Origin: Actinobacteria bacterium IMCC25003
GTDB taxonomy: Bacteria > Actinomycetota > Actinomycetes > Nanopelagicales > Nanopelagicaceae
Reading direction: 5' to 3'
Length of the DNA: 64,000 nt
Assembly: GCA_002284855.1 (NCBI GenBank)
Contig: CP015603.1
Span: forward strand, 248,001 to 312,000
Both the position numbers and the translations under genes were made by a program. The notes below the pieces were generated by a model. That model was not told where the DNA came from. It did no database searches and saw only the letters and a list, made by a program, of their open reading frames with translations. Below are positions 9,577 through 18,536 of the stretch, piece after piece; position 1 is the first letter of the stretch; the number at the start of each line of letters is the position of its first letter.

Positions 9577-9909
9577 CTGATTCCGGTCCTGCTCGTTGCG
9601 CTCGGTGGAGTCATCGGGTCAGTTCTTCGTTGGCAAATTATCGAGGGCTTTCCCAACTTATCCGCAGCGGTATTTCTTGTAAATCAATTTGGAGTGCTAC
9701 TCGCAGGTTTTGTGGCATACCGCATGAAGACAACCGAATATCAACGCCTCTTCTGGATTACAGGATTTGCCGGTGGCTTTACCACTCTCTCGTCATTTGC
9801 ATTCTTGCTTCAAGGATCTGACGTTGTCAAGGGAGTCATTCACGCTGGTGCCTCTCTCGCTCTTAGTCTCTTGATTCTCAATTTCTTACGAGACAAGGCG
9901 AAAGCATGA
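9577..9909 (+). CDS. crcB: Fluoride channel subunit CrcB/FluC (first copy, non-AUG start)
   Basis: Small four-helix Fluc protein. Reading the frame upstream of the first ATG (9694) gives conserved sequence: VALGGVIGSVLRW, then FLVNQFGVLLAGF, and after it the phenylalanine-box GFAGGFTTLSSFAF. The Fluc fold therefore must start well before any ATG. The frame opens after an upstream stop, and the only plausible initiators are CTG at 9577 or ATT at 9580, 2 and 5 bases after the previous stop. Initiation probably depends on coupling. The stop overlaps the second crcB start. About 110 residues is normal. Confidence 0.82.
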   Translation: MIPVLLVALGGVIGSVLRWQIIEGFPNLSAAVFLVNQFGVLLAGFVAYRMKTTEYQRLFWITGFAGGFTTLSSFAFLLQGSDVVKGVIHAGASLALSLLILNFLRDKAKA

Positions 9910-10220
9910 GATTAATACTCTTCGTTCTGGGTGCAGGAATAGGCGCGCCACTTCGCTATCTGATTGATAAGTTCTTCCGCGCCCGTTATACATTTCCAGT
10001 AGGAATATTGATCATTAACGTGCTTGGCTCATTTATTTTTGGTTACGCACACTCAAACTATTTTGTAATGGGATTCGCTGGCGCCTTCACAACATGGTCA
10101 GCATTCTTATTAGATCTCGACAAGGATTTGCCATTCCGCAGGCGGACAGCGATCAACATCGCACTTACCTTTGGACTTTCAATCGCAGCAGTTGCTGCAG
10201 GCGCTGCTTTAGCGTCCTAA
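9906..10220 (+). CDS. crcB: Fluoride channel subunit CrcB/FluC (second copy)
   Basis: Second Fluc subunit of 104 residues, starting ATG in an ATGA overlap with the first. It has GAGIGAPLRYLID, GILIINVLGSFIFG and GFAGAFTTWSAFLLDL. Paired crcB genes usually encode a dual-topology heterodimer forming two fluoride pores in the cytoplasmic membrane. The 3' end overlaps the convergent aminopeptidase gene by 12 bases, so no terminator can lie between them. I saw no fluoride riboswitch upstream, as expected for a gene embedded in an operon. Confidence 0.9.
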   Translation: MRLILFVLGAGIGAPLRYLIDKFFRARYTFPVGILIINVLGSFIFGYAHSNYFVMGFAGAFTTWSAFLLDLDKDLPFRRRTAINIALTFGLSIAAVAAGAALAS

Positions 10221-11663
10221 AATCCCCTGCATCCACTTTTCGATTTCATCTGGATGGCGCGGAATATCCTCAGAGAGATTACGACATCCATCTGCTGTAA
10301 CAACCACATCATCTTCAATACGAATTCCAATACCGCGGTATTCAGGTGCAAAGAGTTCATCATCTGGCTGGATGTAGAGACCTGGCTCAACAGTGAGCAC
10401 CATTCCTTCACGTAGCGGCGCATCGAGATACTGCTCCTTGCGCGCTTGTGCGCAGTCATGAACATCGAGACCTAAGTGATGGCTGACTCCATGCAAAGTC
10501 CAACGACGATGTAGCCCAATTTCAGGCTTTAATGATTCTTCTGCAGAGACCGTAAGTACTCCCATATCTGCCAATCCCTTTGCCAATACTGCTTGGCAGG
10601 CCTTATTAATTTCAGAGAAGAGAACGCCAGGCTTAATAGCTGCAAACCCTGCGAGTTGGGACTCGTAAACCAGCATGTAGAGCGCTCTTTGAGCAGGTGA
10701 AAACTTTCCATCTACCGGCAAAGTACGGGTGATATCGGCTGTGTAGAAGGATTCAACTTCAACGCCAGCATCAACGAGCACAAGTTCGCCACGACGAACA
10801 TCACCATCGTTACGGATCCAGTGCAATACACATGCATGCGAACCTGCACCAACAATGGTGTTATATCCAAGATCATTACCCAAGATTCGAGCGCGACCAT
10901 AGAAAGCACCATCAAGAACGCGTTCACCACGTGGAGTTTCAACTGCTGCAGGCATCGCGTGAATGACATCGTTAAATCCAAGCGCAGTTGCATCGACTGC
11001 CGCCTGCAATTCGCGAAGTTCGTATTCATCTTTGCAGAGACGTTGTTCTGAGACAAAGGTTTCAAGTTCATCCTCGCGCTCATGCTTCTTCACCTTGAGA
11101 TCTACCGAAGGATCCACATTACGAAGAGTGAGTGTCTCTTTCCCATCTCCCAAAAGCGCCTCGAGTTCGTTGAGGTGGCGAGTATCAATTTGGTAGCGAG
11201 CTTTAGCTTCATCCAAAGTAAAGCGACGGCCTACCCAGAGTTCGCCATACTTTGCATCGCGATAAAAGGCATCGGTATCGCGAGTAGAGCGTGGATTCAT
11301 ATAGAGATAGGTAATGTGTGAATCACCTGATGGTTCGAGAACGAGAACTGCATCGGCAGTTGAATCCGCACCCTGAACGCCGCTGTAATACACGTACGCG
11401 CTATGTGGTCGATAGTTGTAATCCGTGTCATTAGCACGAACCTTGAAACCGCCCGCAGGAAGAACGAGACGGATTCCCTTATAGGCCGCAGACAAGACTT
11501 GGCGACGTGAATATGCATACGTAACAACTTCGAGTGGCTCGATATTGCTGAGATCAGATGGTGCCCATCCTGATTTCATAAAGTTTGAGAAGAGCTCGGA
11601 AGGCGCTTGGTCGTGGATGCGCTTTGGCTTATCCGTCGTAACGTCTGCATTCTCGTTATTCAT
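10209..11663 (-). CDS. pepP: Xaa-Pro aminopeptidase (aminopeptidase P)
   Basis: Dimetal M24B peptidase that removes N-terminal residues preceding proline. An AMP_N domain covers residues ~45-180, then the pita-bread fold carries the metal ligands: LVDAGVEVESFYTADITRT (two Asp), HGVSHHLGLDVHD (His), VLTVEPGLY (Glu) and IGIRIEDDVVV (Glu). Length 484 is standard. It is cytoplasmic and would release proline-containing peptides for PutA, whose gene is divergently transcribed 74 bases away. Confidence 0.94.
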   Translation of the reverse strand: MNNENADVTTDKPKRIHDQAPSELFSNFMKSGWAPSDLSNIEPLEVVTYAYSRRQVLSAAYKGIRLVLPAGGFKVRANDTDYNYRPHSAYVYYSGVQGADSTADAVLVLEPSGDSHITYLYMNPRSTRDTDAFYRDAKYGELWVGRRFTLDEAKARYQIDTRHLNELEALLGDGKETLTLRNVDPSVDLKVKKHEREDELETFVSEQRLCKDEYELRELQAAVDATALGFNDVIHAMPAAVETPRGERVLDGAFYGRARILGNDLGYNTIVGAGSHACVLHWIRNDGDVRRGELVLVDAGVEVESFYTADITRTLPVDGKFSPAQRALYMLVYESQLAGFAAIKPGVLFSEINKACQAVLAKGLADMGVLTVSAEESLKPEIGLHRRWTLHGVSHHLGLDVHDCAQARKEQYLDAPLREGMVLTVEPGLYIQPDDELFAPEYRGIGIRIEDDVVVTADGCRNLSEDIPRHPDEIEKWMQGILGR

Positions 11664-11737
11664 CTTTCAATCTTACGCTCATTAATCTCATATTTGTAGA
11701 GCCTGCAAGGGTGAATATCCCTTGATAACCTTGCGAA

Positions 11738-14700
11738 ATGCCTTCAATCTTCGAGACAGATGTAGCGCTCGATAAACTCGCAATGACAGCTATTACTCGT
11801 ACCAAAGAGTTGATGGAGCAGTCAGATAAGTTGCGCGACCGTCGCGAGAAGGCCAATCGCAAGCGTGTAGCTCGCCTCTTCAAAGATCCTAAGGCGATTG
11901 AGGCAACTATTACTTTGACCGATGAGGTTATGCGCATCTCTTCAGTGAAATCTTCTTCACGAATTTTCCGCCGCGCTGCCAAGAAGGCAAGCATCACCGG
12001 CTTTGGTCCTCTCAATGGACTCGGACTTCACGCAATTGGAGTTATCTCCCATGTATTGCCAACTCCTGTTGTTGCAGCAGTACATCAGCGAGTGCGCGCA
12101 CTCTCAAAAGATTTGATTCTCGCTTCCGAAGCAGACAAACTTTCAAAGCACCTTGGTAAACGAACCGAGAAGGGCATTTCACTTAACATCAATGTCTTAG
12201 GTGAAGCAGTTCTTGGAGATCACGAAGCTGAACTTCGCTTCCAATCTATTCTCGAGATGATGCGCCGCCCCGAAGTGAATTACATATCCGTAAAGCTCTC
12301 TTCCATAGTCGCACAACTCATCATCATCGATGTCGAAGGATCTATCAATCGAGTCTCCGAGAAGATGCGCATCCTCTATCGCGAGGCGATTCAACATGGA
12401 GTCTTCGTTAATTTGGATATGGAGGAGTACCGCGACCTTCCCATGACAGTTGCCGCCTTTATGCGCGTACTCGATGAATCTGAATTTGAATCCATGAAGG
12501 CCGGAATTGTGCTTCAGGCATACCTTCCTGAATCGCATCAGTTCTTTGCTCAGCTCGTTGACTGGTCAAAGGCTCGTTATGCACGTAGTGGCGGCGCCAT
12601 CAAGGTTCGCCTCGTGAAAGGTGCAAACCTTGCGATGGAGCGCGCAGAAGCCGAGCTTCACGGCTGGAGCTCTGCCCCATATCGTTCAAAGTCAGATGTA
12701 GATGCCTCTTATGTGCGCCTCGTAGATGTCGCCCTTCGCCCAGAACATTCCAAGGCAGTGCGCATCGGTATCGCTTCACACAACTTATTCCACATGACAT
12801 GGGCGCTCGAAGTCGCAAAGTCTCGCGGGGTTGTTGATCAAATCGATATCGAGATGCTCGAAGGAATGGCTAATGCCGAAGCACTCGCGGTTACTCGCGC
12901 AGGTCAACCCGTACTTCTCTATGCACCAGTTACTCGCAAAGATGATTTCGCTGCAGCCGTTGCATACCTTGTGCGTCGCCTCGATGAAAATACATCGGAT
13001 GAGAACTACTTAAAAGCAGCATTTGAAATCTCAAAGAACCCAGCAAAGTTCAAGGAGCAGGAAGAACGCTTCCTTAAGTCAATTGCAGAGCGCCACACAA
13101 TTACTACTGAATCTCTTCGTCACGTCGAACATGCCATAACAACGGGAACAACCTTTGAAAATGAGCGCAACGCTGATCCAACCGAGCCACACTTTATTGA
13201 TGCGGTTTCTAAGGCAATCAAGAAGGTCCGCGCCATTAAGGACCAAGAGATTCCATTGGTTATCAACGGAAAAGAAATCTTTACTAAAGAGCAAGAGGAG
13301 GGAACCGACCCTTCTGATAACGGCAAGGTTTGGTACCACTACTCTGTCGGTTCAGCCCACGATGTTGACACTGCAATCGAAACCGCTAAGAAAGCTCAGG
13401 CAAAGTGGAGCGGTCTCACCATTGATGAGCGCACCGCAATTCTCTTTAAAGCGGCTGAAGTCATGCAGAAAGCAACTACTGAAACTATTGCAGTGATGTC
13501 ACGCGATGCCGGAAAGACCGTTGCTGAGGCAGATCCTGAAGTTGCAGAGGCAATTGACTTTGCGCGTTTCTATGCCACCACCGCTCAGAACTTCGGCGAA
13601 TCAACTCCGCTCGGAACCATTCTTGTCGTTCCACCATGGAACTTCCCGTATGCAATTCCTATGGGTGGCGTCTGCGCAGCACTTGCTGCGGGCAATACCG
13701 TCATCTTGAAACCAGCGCCAGAGACTGTCGCTACAGCCTGGGAGATCGTGAGCCACCTATGGGCCGGCGGAGTACCGCAGGATGTATTGCAGTTCTTGCC
13801 GATGCGCGATGATGAGAATGGAAAATATCTTGTTACCAACCCAGGAATTGATGGGCTGATTCTTACCGGTTCATTCGACACCGCTGCGCTCTTTACTTCA
13901 TGGCGCCCTGAAATCAATTTGATGGCAGAGACAAGCGGAAAGAACGCAGTTCTCATCTCTGCATGTGCCGATATCGATGCAGCTGTAAAAGATTTGGTTC
14001 AGTCAGCATTTGGTCACGCAGGTCAGAAGTGTTCTGCTGCCTCCATTGCAATCGTCGATACACACATCTATAACGACCCAGCGTTCGTGCGTCAACTCAA
14101 AGATGCTGTCGAATCGCTCCAAGTTGGAGCAGGGTGGGATTTCTCAACAACAGTTGGACCAATTATTCGTCCATCAGAGAACGCACTTACTCGCGCACTC
14201 ACACAACTCGATGAAGGTGAGACATGGCTCGTTGAACCTAAGCAGATTGATAGCGCAGGTTTGATGTGGCGACCAGGTGTGAAGCTTGGAGTCAAAGCAA
14301 AATCATGGTCACATCGCAACGAATGGTTCGGTCCAGTCCTTGCAGTGATTGAAGCACCAGATTTCGATACCGCTATCAATTGGCAGAACGAAACCGATTT
14401 TGGACTTACCGCTGGTATTCAATCTCTCGATGAGCAAGAGTGCGAAGAGTGGATCAATCGCGTTGAAGCTGGCAATCTCTATGTAAATCGCGGAATTACT
14501 GGTGCGATTGTTAATCGCCAACCTTTTGGTGGATGGAAGCGTTCGGCTGTTGGACCTAACGCAAAAGCTGGCGGACTTAATTACGTCAACACCCTTCGCC
14601 TTTGGCCGCGAGTAACTAATCTGGAAGCAGCGATTTACGGCGTGAATACGTGGTGGGCAAAGGTTGGTTCACAGGCGATTGATCGCAGTGGCCTTATTGT

Positions 14701-15070
14701 TGAAAAGAACTTCCAGCGCTATCGCCATTATTTGGCGCCTATTGTGGTTGTTGTCGATGAATCAACCACACAAGATGAAAAATCATTGATTCATTACATC
14801 TCTGAAAAAACTGGGGCAAAAGTTATCTTCACAACTGATTTAAGTGATGTGAAAGAGAAATATGCTCGCGTTCGCTGGCTTGCTTCAAGTAAGCCACCCA
14901 TTTATGAAGAGATGCTCAAAGGTATTTCAGTAGATCATCGCCCCATTGCACAACGTGGAGATATCGAAACTCCTCGATGGCTCATTGAACAATCTGTTGC
15001 GATTACCCATCACCGTTATGGCAATCCCAACGGAGGGCCAAAACCAGCCTGTTCAGGGCTATCGGCTTAG
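11738..15070 (+). CDS. putA: Bifunctional proline dehydrogenase / glutamate-semialdehyde dehydrogenase
   Basis: Oxidises proline to glutamate in two steps. The N-terminal FAD-dependent proline dehydrogenase barrel (~residues 80-480) includes VRLVKGANLAMERAEAEL and the C-terminal YLVRRLDENTSDENYL strand and helix. The aldehyde dehydrogenase domain (~510-1000) has PPWNFPYAIPMGG, the general-base Glu in LMAETSGKNA, and the nucleophilic Cys at ~765 in GHAGQKCSAAS. A ~100-residue C-terminal extension follows. There is no DNA-binding domain, so it is not self-regulating as in E. coli. A GATAAC element 8 bases before the ATG suggests a near-leaderless start. The TAG stop touches the left island repeat. 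Confidence 0.95.
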   Translation: MPSIFETDVALDKLAMTAITRTKELMEQSDKLRDRREKANRKRVARLFKDPKAIEATITLTDEVMRISSVKSSSRIFRRAAKKASITGFGPLNGLGLHAIGVISHVLPTPVVAAVHQRVRALSKDLILASEADKLSKHLGKRTEKGISLNINVLGEAVLGDHEAELRFQSILEMMRRPEVNYISVKLSSIVAQLIIIDVEGSINRVSEKMRILYREAIQHGVFVNLDMEEYRDLPMTVAAFMRVLDESEFESMKAGIVLQAYLPESHQFFAQLVDWSKARYARSGGAIKVRLVKGANLAMERAEAELHGWSSAPYRSKSDVDASYVRLVDVALRPEHSKAVRIGIASHNLFHMTWALEVAKSRGVVDQIDIEMLEGMANAEALAVTRAGQPVLLYAPVTRKDDFAAAVAYLVRRLDENTSDENYLKAAFEISKNPAKFKEQEERFLKSIAERHTITTESLRHVEHAITTGTTFENERNADPTEPHFIDAVSKAIKKVRAIKDQEIPLVINGKEIFTKEQEEGTDPSDNGKVWYHYSVGSAHDVDTAIETAKKAQAKWSGLTIDERTAILFKAAEVMQKATTETIAVMSRDAGKTVAEADPEVAEAIDFARFYATTAQNFGESTPLGTILVVPPWNFPYAIPMGGVCAALAAGNTVILKPAPETVATAWEIVSHLWAGGVPQDVLQFLPMRDDENGKYLVTNPGIDGLILTGSFDTAALFTSWRPEINLMAETSGKNAVLISACADIDAAVKDLVQSAFGHAGQKCSAASIAIVDTHIYNDPAFVRQLKDAVESLQVGAGWDFSTTVGPIIRPSENALTRALTQLDEGETWLVEPKQIDSAGLMWRPGVKLGVKAKSWSHRNEWFGPVLAVIEAPDFDTAINWQNETDFGLTAGIQSLDEQECEEWINRVEAGNLYVNRGITGAIVNRQPFGGWKRSAVGPNAKAGGLNYVNTLRLWPRVTNLEAAIYGVNTWWAKVGSQAIDRSGLIVEKNFQRYRHYLAPIVVVVDESTTQDEKSLIHYISEKTGAKVIFTTDLSDVKEKYARVRWLASSKPPIYEEMLKGISVDHRPIAQRGDIETPRWLIEQSVAITHHRYGNPNGGPKPACSGLSA

Positions 15071-15133
15071 ACGCTAGACTTAGCCAGAACTTGAAGACCT
15101 CGCATGGCTCGGTCGAGTGCGCCTCACTGCTAA
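15069..15133 (+). repeat. Left direct repeat: 5' half of tRNA-Ser(GCU) with its promoter
   Basis: This 65-base segment matches 29635-29699 at all but five positions. The match starts 24 bases before the tRNA 5' end, includes the TAGACT -10 element, and stops exactly after the anticodon loop CTGCTAA. The tRNA-like part is 15093-15133; its acceptor strand reads GAAGACC where the intact gene has GGAGACG, and no 3' half follows, so it cannot be functional. It abuts the putA stop and marks the left edge of the accessory region. Confidence 0.88.
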
Positions 15134-15142
15134 ATTATCTAC

Positions 15143-15757
15143 GTGAGAATCGATAACATCCCATTTGATTTAGAGTCTAAGCAATCAAATCTTTGGAATT
15201 ACAATGCAAAGGAAAAAAAGCTTAAAGTTTTAGCGCTTCCACACTCAGATATTTATATAAATCCAGCAGGAATGAATTCACTAGATGCACAATCTCTAAT
15301 GAACGCCACCACTTTCTTAGGAGTCCCACCTGAAGGAGATTTTCAGTTTTCTGCAAAAATCACCGTTGGATTTAAGTCTCAGTATGATGCGGGTGTTTTG
15401 CTGATTTGGAGCGATGAAAATTACTGGGCAAAGTTTTGTTTTGAATATTCACCCGCTTCAAATCCAATGGTTGTTTCAGTAGTAACACTCAACGTCTCTG
15501 ACGATGCCAACTCTTTTATCGTGCCAGACAATTCAATTTGGTATCGGGTCTCAAGGCAGGACAATGTCTATGCACTACATGCAGCAACAGATGGAAAATT
15601 TTGGCAACTCATTAGAGTTTTCACGCTTGGTAAAGAGACCAAGAACCACAAAGTAGGTTTTTTGGCCCAATCACCGACAGGAGAAGGATGTGAGATTCTG
15701 TTTCAAGAAATTAACTTTTCACAGAAAAGATTAATCGAGCTTCGAGATGGTTCCTAA
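15143..15757 (+). CDS. DUF1349-family concanavalin-like protein
   Basis: A 204-residue soluble protein resembling the DUF1349 group (YesU, 'regulation of enolase 1'), a concanavalin-A-like beta sandwich. Readable family-like segments are GDFQFSAKITVGFKSQYDAGVLL, ENYWAKFCFEYS, and DGKFWQLIRVF...HKVGFLAQSP. The fold suggests glycan or sugar-ligand binding, but the activity is unknown. The GTG start has a TAAATT element 6 bases upstream that is created by the end of the tRNA fragment. It is AT-richer than putA and is the first gene inside the left island boundary, convergent with dhaL. Confidence 0.7.
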   Translation: MRIDNIPFDLESKQSNLWNYNAKEKKLKVLALPHSDIYINPAGMNSLDAQSLMNATTFLGVPPEGDFQFSAKITVGFKSQYDAGVLLIWSDENYWAKFCFEYSPASNPMVVSVVTLNVSDDANSFIVPDNSIWYRVSRQDNVYALHAATDGKFWQLIRVFTLGKETKNHKVGFLAQSPTGEGCEILFQEINFSQKRLIELRDGS

Positions 15758-15758
15758 C

Positions 15759-16346
15759 CTAACTTTGTAGCGCTTCAAAAACGACGGCAATTACTGTCGC
15801 TCCCGCATCTTCATTGCCTTGAGCTCGTTCTCCAATCCACCCTGCGCGACCGTGCTTAGGTGCCATTGATGCTGTGGCAACAACTCCGGCTCGCGCCGCA
15901 GTTGCTGCTGCATTAAGTCCAGATTTAAGATCAGTTGCACCTTTCAGAGCTTCCGAAGCAGGATGCAGGGCATCAAGGAGAGTTCGTTCGCCAAGTGAAG
16001 CCTTGCCACGTGTGGCAATACCTTCATAGGCGGCGGCAACACCAAGTTGCACATTGTTTAGCGCATCAACATCAGCAACTGCTGCAGATGCTCGGATAAA
16101 TCCAGTTGCAAAAAGTGTTCCGAAAGTGGATGGTGCATTCTTAGCTATCTCTCTACCAAGCAACATCAAATCTGCTTTTAAATCGCCAGTTGCACCCGCA
16201 GCACCTGCGCGAAGACCTTTTGCAATATTTCCTGCAGTAATGCCAAGGTCACCATCACCAGCAACTGAATCCAACTCTTCAAACTTTTTTGAGTTGGCTT
16301 CAAGTGCTGCCGCAACAGTCTCAATCGATTCAGTAAATGAACTCAT
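15759..16346 (-). CDS. dhaL: Dihydroxyacetone kinase-type L subunit
   Basis: Nucleotide-binding subunit of a split dihydroxyacetone-type kinase. The metal/ADP-binding signature DSVAGDGDLGITAGNIAKGL is near residue 27, and the C-terminal half has the repeated alanine-rich helices of the DhaL barrel plus KHGRAGWIGERAQG. At 195 residues it is a full DhaL. The start overlaps the dhaK stop by four bases. No DhaM (PTS phosphodonor) lies nearby, so ATP is the likelier phosphate source. The substrate could be dihydroxyacetone, another triose or a tetrulose. Confidence 0.88.
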   Translation of the reverse strand: MSSFTESIETVAAALEANSKKFEELDSVAGDGDLGITAGNIAKGLRAGAAGATGDLKADLMLLGREIAKNAPSTFGTLFATGFIRASAAVADVDALNNVQLGVAAAYEGIATRGKASLGERTLLDALHPASEALKGATDLKSGLNAAATAARAGVVATASMAPKHGRAGWIGERAQGNEDAGATVIAVVFEALQS

Positions 16347-17344
16347 GCTTGTGTGAAGAAAGGTGTATGAACGGGTGTATTGATGTAATTAAGTAGTTCA
16401 TCATCGACGCGAATAACGCTGATAGAAGCACCTGCCATCTCAAGAGAGGTAGCAAATTCCCCAACATAAGCGCGAGCCACATTTACCCCATAGCCAGTAA
16501 GCAATTTCTTTGCTTGGCGGAAGATAATGTAAAGCTCTTCTGGGGGAGTTGCTCCAAGGCTGTTGACTAGTACACACACCTTCTCGCCAGATTTTAGATC
16601 TAAATCTTTCTTGATTGCTGAGACCAGCTCTTCGGTAATTTGATCAGCATTTTCAAGTTTGCTCTTTCGAATTCCAGGTTCACCGTGAATGCCCATACCG
16701 ATTTCCATTTCACCGGCTTTTACTTCAAAGGTGGGATGTCCAACGGCAGGAAGTGTTACTGGGCTTAGAGCAACACCCATGGTGCGAGTTTGAGCGGCGG
16801 CTTTATTTGTCACAGCAACAACATCATCTAGCGAAAGGCCCTTTGCAGCAGCAGCACCTGCAACTTTATAAAGGAAAAAAATCCCAGCAATACCGCGACG
16901 TCGAGCTTCTTCACCTTTCGGTGCTGAAGCAACGTCGTCAGCCCCGAGAACGGTCTCGACACGTATACCTTCAGCTGCTGCAAGTTCAGTTGCGAAATCA
17001 AAATTAAAAACATCTCCGCCGTAATTTCCATATATGTAGAGAACGCCTGCACCAGCATCAACCTTCTTCGTTACCGCGAGCATCTGTTCTGCTGTCGGAC
17101 TTTGAAAGACATCACCAACCGCAACGCCATCAAGCATTCCCTTTCCTACATATCCCAGGAAGAGTGGAAGGTGACCAGAGCCACCACCGGTAGCAATTCC
17201 GACCTTGCCAGCTACCGGTGCATCTGCACGCACTAATGAGTGGTTATCGCCATCAACAGCTTTGAGCTGGCTGGGGTAGGCATCGAGGATCCCCTCGAGC
17301 ATCTCATTGACGAATTCTGTGGGGACATTCAGGATTTTTTGCAT
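16343..17344 (-). CDS. dhaK: Dihydroxyacetone kinase-type K subunit
   Basis: Substrate-binding subunit that holds a ketose covalently through a histidine. GMGIHGEPGIRKSKL contains that histidine, and the N-terminal GGGSGHLPLFLGYVGKGMLDG is the family's glycine-rich signature. Length 333 is that of a stand-alone DhaK. The ATG (17344-17342) has GAAAGG about 13 bases upstream. It is divergent from the sugar-binding protein gene across a 171-base regulatory region with a perfect inverted repeat, and it shares that region with the transport operon. Confidence 0.92.
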   Translation of the reverse strand: MQKILNVPTEFVNEMLEGILDAYPSQLKAVDGDNHSLVRADAPVAGKVGIATGGGSGHLPLFLGYVGKGMLDGVAVGDVFQSPTAEQMLAVTKKVDAGAGVLYIYGNYGGDVFNFDFATELAAAEGIRVETVLGADDVASAPKGEEARRRGIAGIFFLYKVAGAAAAKGLSLDDVVAVTNKAAAQTRTMGVALSPVTLPAVGHPTFEVKAGEMEIGMGIHGEPGIRKSKLENADQITEELVSAIKKDLDLKSGEKVCVLVNSLGATPPEELYIIFRQAKKLLTGYGVNVARAYVGEFATSLEMAGASISVIRVDDELLNYINTPVHTPFFTQA

Positions 17345-17376
17345 GATTTGAGTCTACCTTTCGGGTAATTCACGAA

Positions 17377-17396
17377 TTATAACAAAAATGTTATAA
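17377..17396 (+). promoter_or_regulatory. Inverted-repeat operator candidate
   Basis: TTATAAC-AAAAAT-GTTATAA is a perfect 7-base-arm palindrome lying 33 bases before the dhaK start and 27 bases before the -35 of the binding-protein promoter. Its AT-rich TAACA/TGTTA arms suit a DeoR-family repressor, and such a gene lies in the same island (28431-29198). A similar sequence lies at 28407-28433. Confidence 0.5.
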
Positions 17397-17422
17397 CTAA
17401 AGATGGTTTTTTAACGCAACTC

Positions 17423-17452
17423 TTGACCGAATTTGTTAAAACAGAATATATT
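17423..17452 (+). promoter_or_regulatory. Sigma-70-like promoter of the sugar transport operon
   Basis: TTGACC (17423-17428) and TATATT (17447-17452) are separated by 18 bases. Transcription would start near 17459, leaving an ~57-base leader. The spacer contains TGTTAAAACA, a possible further repressor half-site pair. This is the clearest two-box promoter in the window and contrasts with the leaderless -10-only starts of backbone genes. Confidence 0.65.
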
Positions 17453-17515
17453 CACCTTAACTCAAGGGGTCAACCTGAAGTGGTTCCCTGCCTAAGTTAC
17501 AAAAAAGGAGCACGA

Positions 17516-18514
17516 ATGAAGAAGTACAAGCTCGTAGCAGTTGTTGCTGCTACCGCACTGCTTGTTTCAGCTGGCATCTCAGGCAGCCAAGCAGCCGCAA
17601 AGAAGCGTTATGTAGTCTCCGTTAAGTTGATCGGCGTCGGCTGGTTCGACAACATGGATAAAGGTATTAAGGCATGGGCTAAAGCCAACAAGATTGACGC
17701 AACTATGACTGGTGCAACAGATGCATCACCAGAGAAGCAGTCAAAGATGATTGAAGATCTTATTGCACAGAAAGTTACTGGCATTGGTATTGTGCCAAAC
17801 GACGTAGCTTCTACAGATGGTGTGATTGCTAAGGCCAAGAAGGCTGGCATTAAGGTTGTTACACACGAAGCAGCAGGAATCAAGAATGCTGATGCTGACA
17901 TTGAAGCGTTCAATAACGCTGCATACGGCGCAGTCATGATGGATAACCTTGCTACATGTATGGGTGGAAGCGGAAAGTACGCAGCATTCGTAGGAACACT
18001 CACAAACGGAAGCCACAACGAATGGGTTGCTGGAGCGCTTGCACAGGCTAAGGCAAAGTATTCAGGTGTCACTCGTGTTGAAGATCCAATTGAGTCTAAG
18101 GAAGATGCAGATGTTGCCTACAACAAGACCAAGGAACTTCTCAAGAAGTACCCAGATCTCAAGGGTGTAGAGGGCTCATCAGCTAACGACGTAGTCGGAA
18201 TCGGCCGCGCTGTTGAAGAACTTGGTCTTAACGACAAGGTCTGCGTAATGGGAACATCAATTCCTTCAATGACAAGCAAGTACCTTGCTACCGGAGCGAT
18301 CGACAAGATCTTCTTCTGGGATTCAGCACTTGCAGGTCAAGCTATGTTGAACATGCTTGAAGTCCTTAATAAGGGCGGAAAGATCACAGCAGGAATGGAC
18401 CTTAAGGTTCCTGGCTACAACAAGATCGTAAAGATTCCTGGAACAACTAAGGGTTGGGCAGGAGCTGCTTGGGTTATTGTTGATAAGAACAACATGGCTA
18501 AGTACCCAATTTAA
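17516..18514 (+). CDS. Sugar ABC transporter substrate-binding protein (RbsB/LsrB class)
   Basis: Secreted periplasmic-binding-like protein, exported by a clear signal peptide (MKKYKLVAVVAATALLVSAG, cleaved around SQAAA). I chose the ATG at 17516 because AAAAGGAG precedes it and the signal peptide begins there; a longer reading has no such support. The fold is the peripla_BP_4 class. VVSVKLIGVGWFDNMDKG aligns by eye with the PKLVGVGFF start of LsrB, keeping the lysine, but the later LsrB ligand residues (Asp, Asp-Gln, Pro/Ala) are not recognisable. The ligand is therefore likely a sugar or polyol other than AI-2. No lipobox cysteine is present. Confidence 0.88.
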   Translation: MKKYKLVAVVAATALLVSAGISGSQAAAKKRYVVSVKLIGVGWFDNMDKGIKAWAKANKIDATMTGATDASPEKQSKMIEDLIAQKVTGIGIVPNDVASTDGVIAKAKKAGIKVVTHEAAGIKNADADIEAFNNAAYGAVMMDNLATCMGGSGKYAAFVGTLTNGSHNEWVAGALAQAKAKYSGVTRVEDPIESKEDADVAYNKTKELLKKYPDLKGVEGSSANDVVGIGRAVEELGLNDKVCVMGTSIPSMTSKYLATGAIDKIFFWDSALAGQAMLNMLEVLNKGGKITAGMDLKVPGYNKIVKIPGTTKGWAGAAWVIVDKNNMAKYPI

Positions 18515-18536
18515 TCCTTGGGAAAAATAGCTTGAA

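Noticed and set aside
15093-15133. A functional tRNA-Ser gene at the left border
   Set aside because: The sequence stops after the anticodon loop and has no variable arm, T-arm or acceptor 3' strand.
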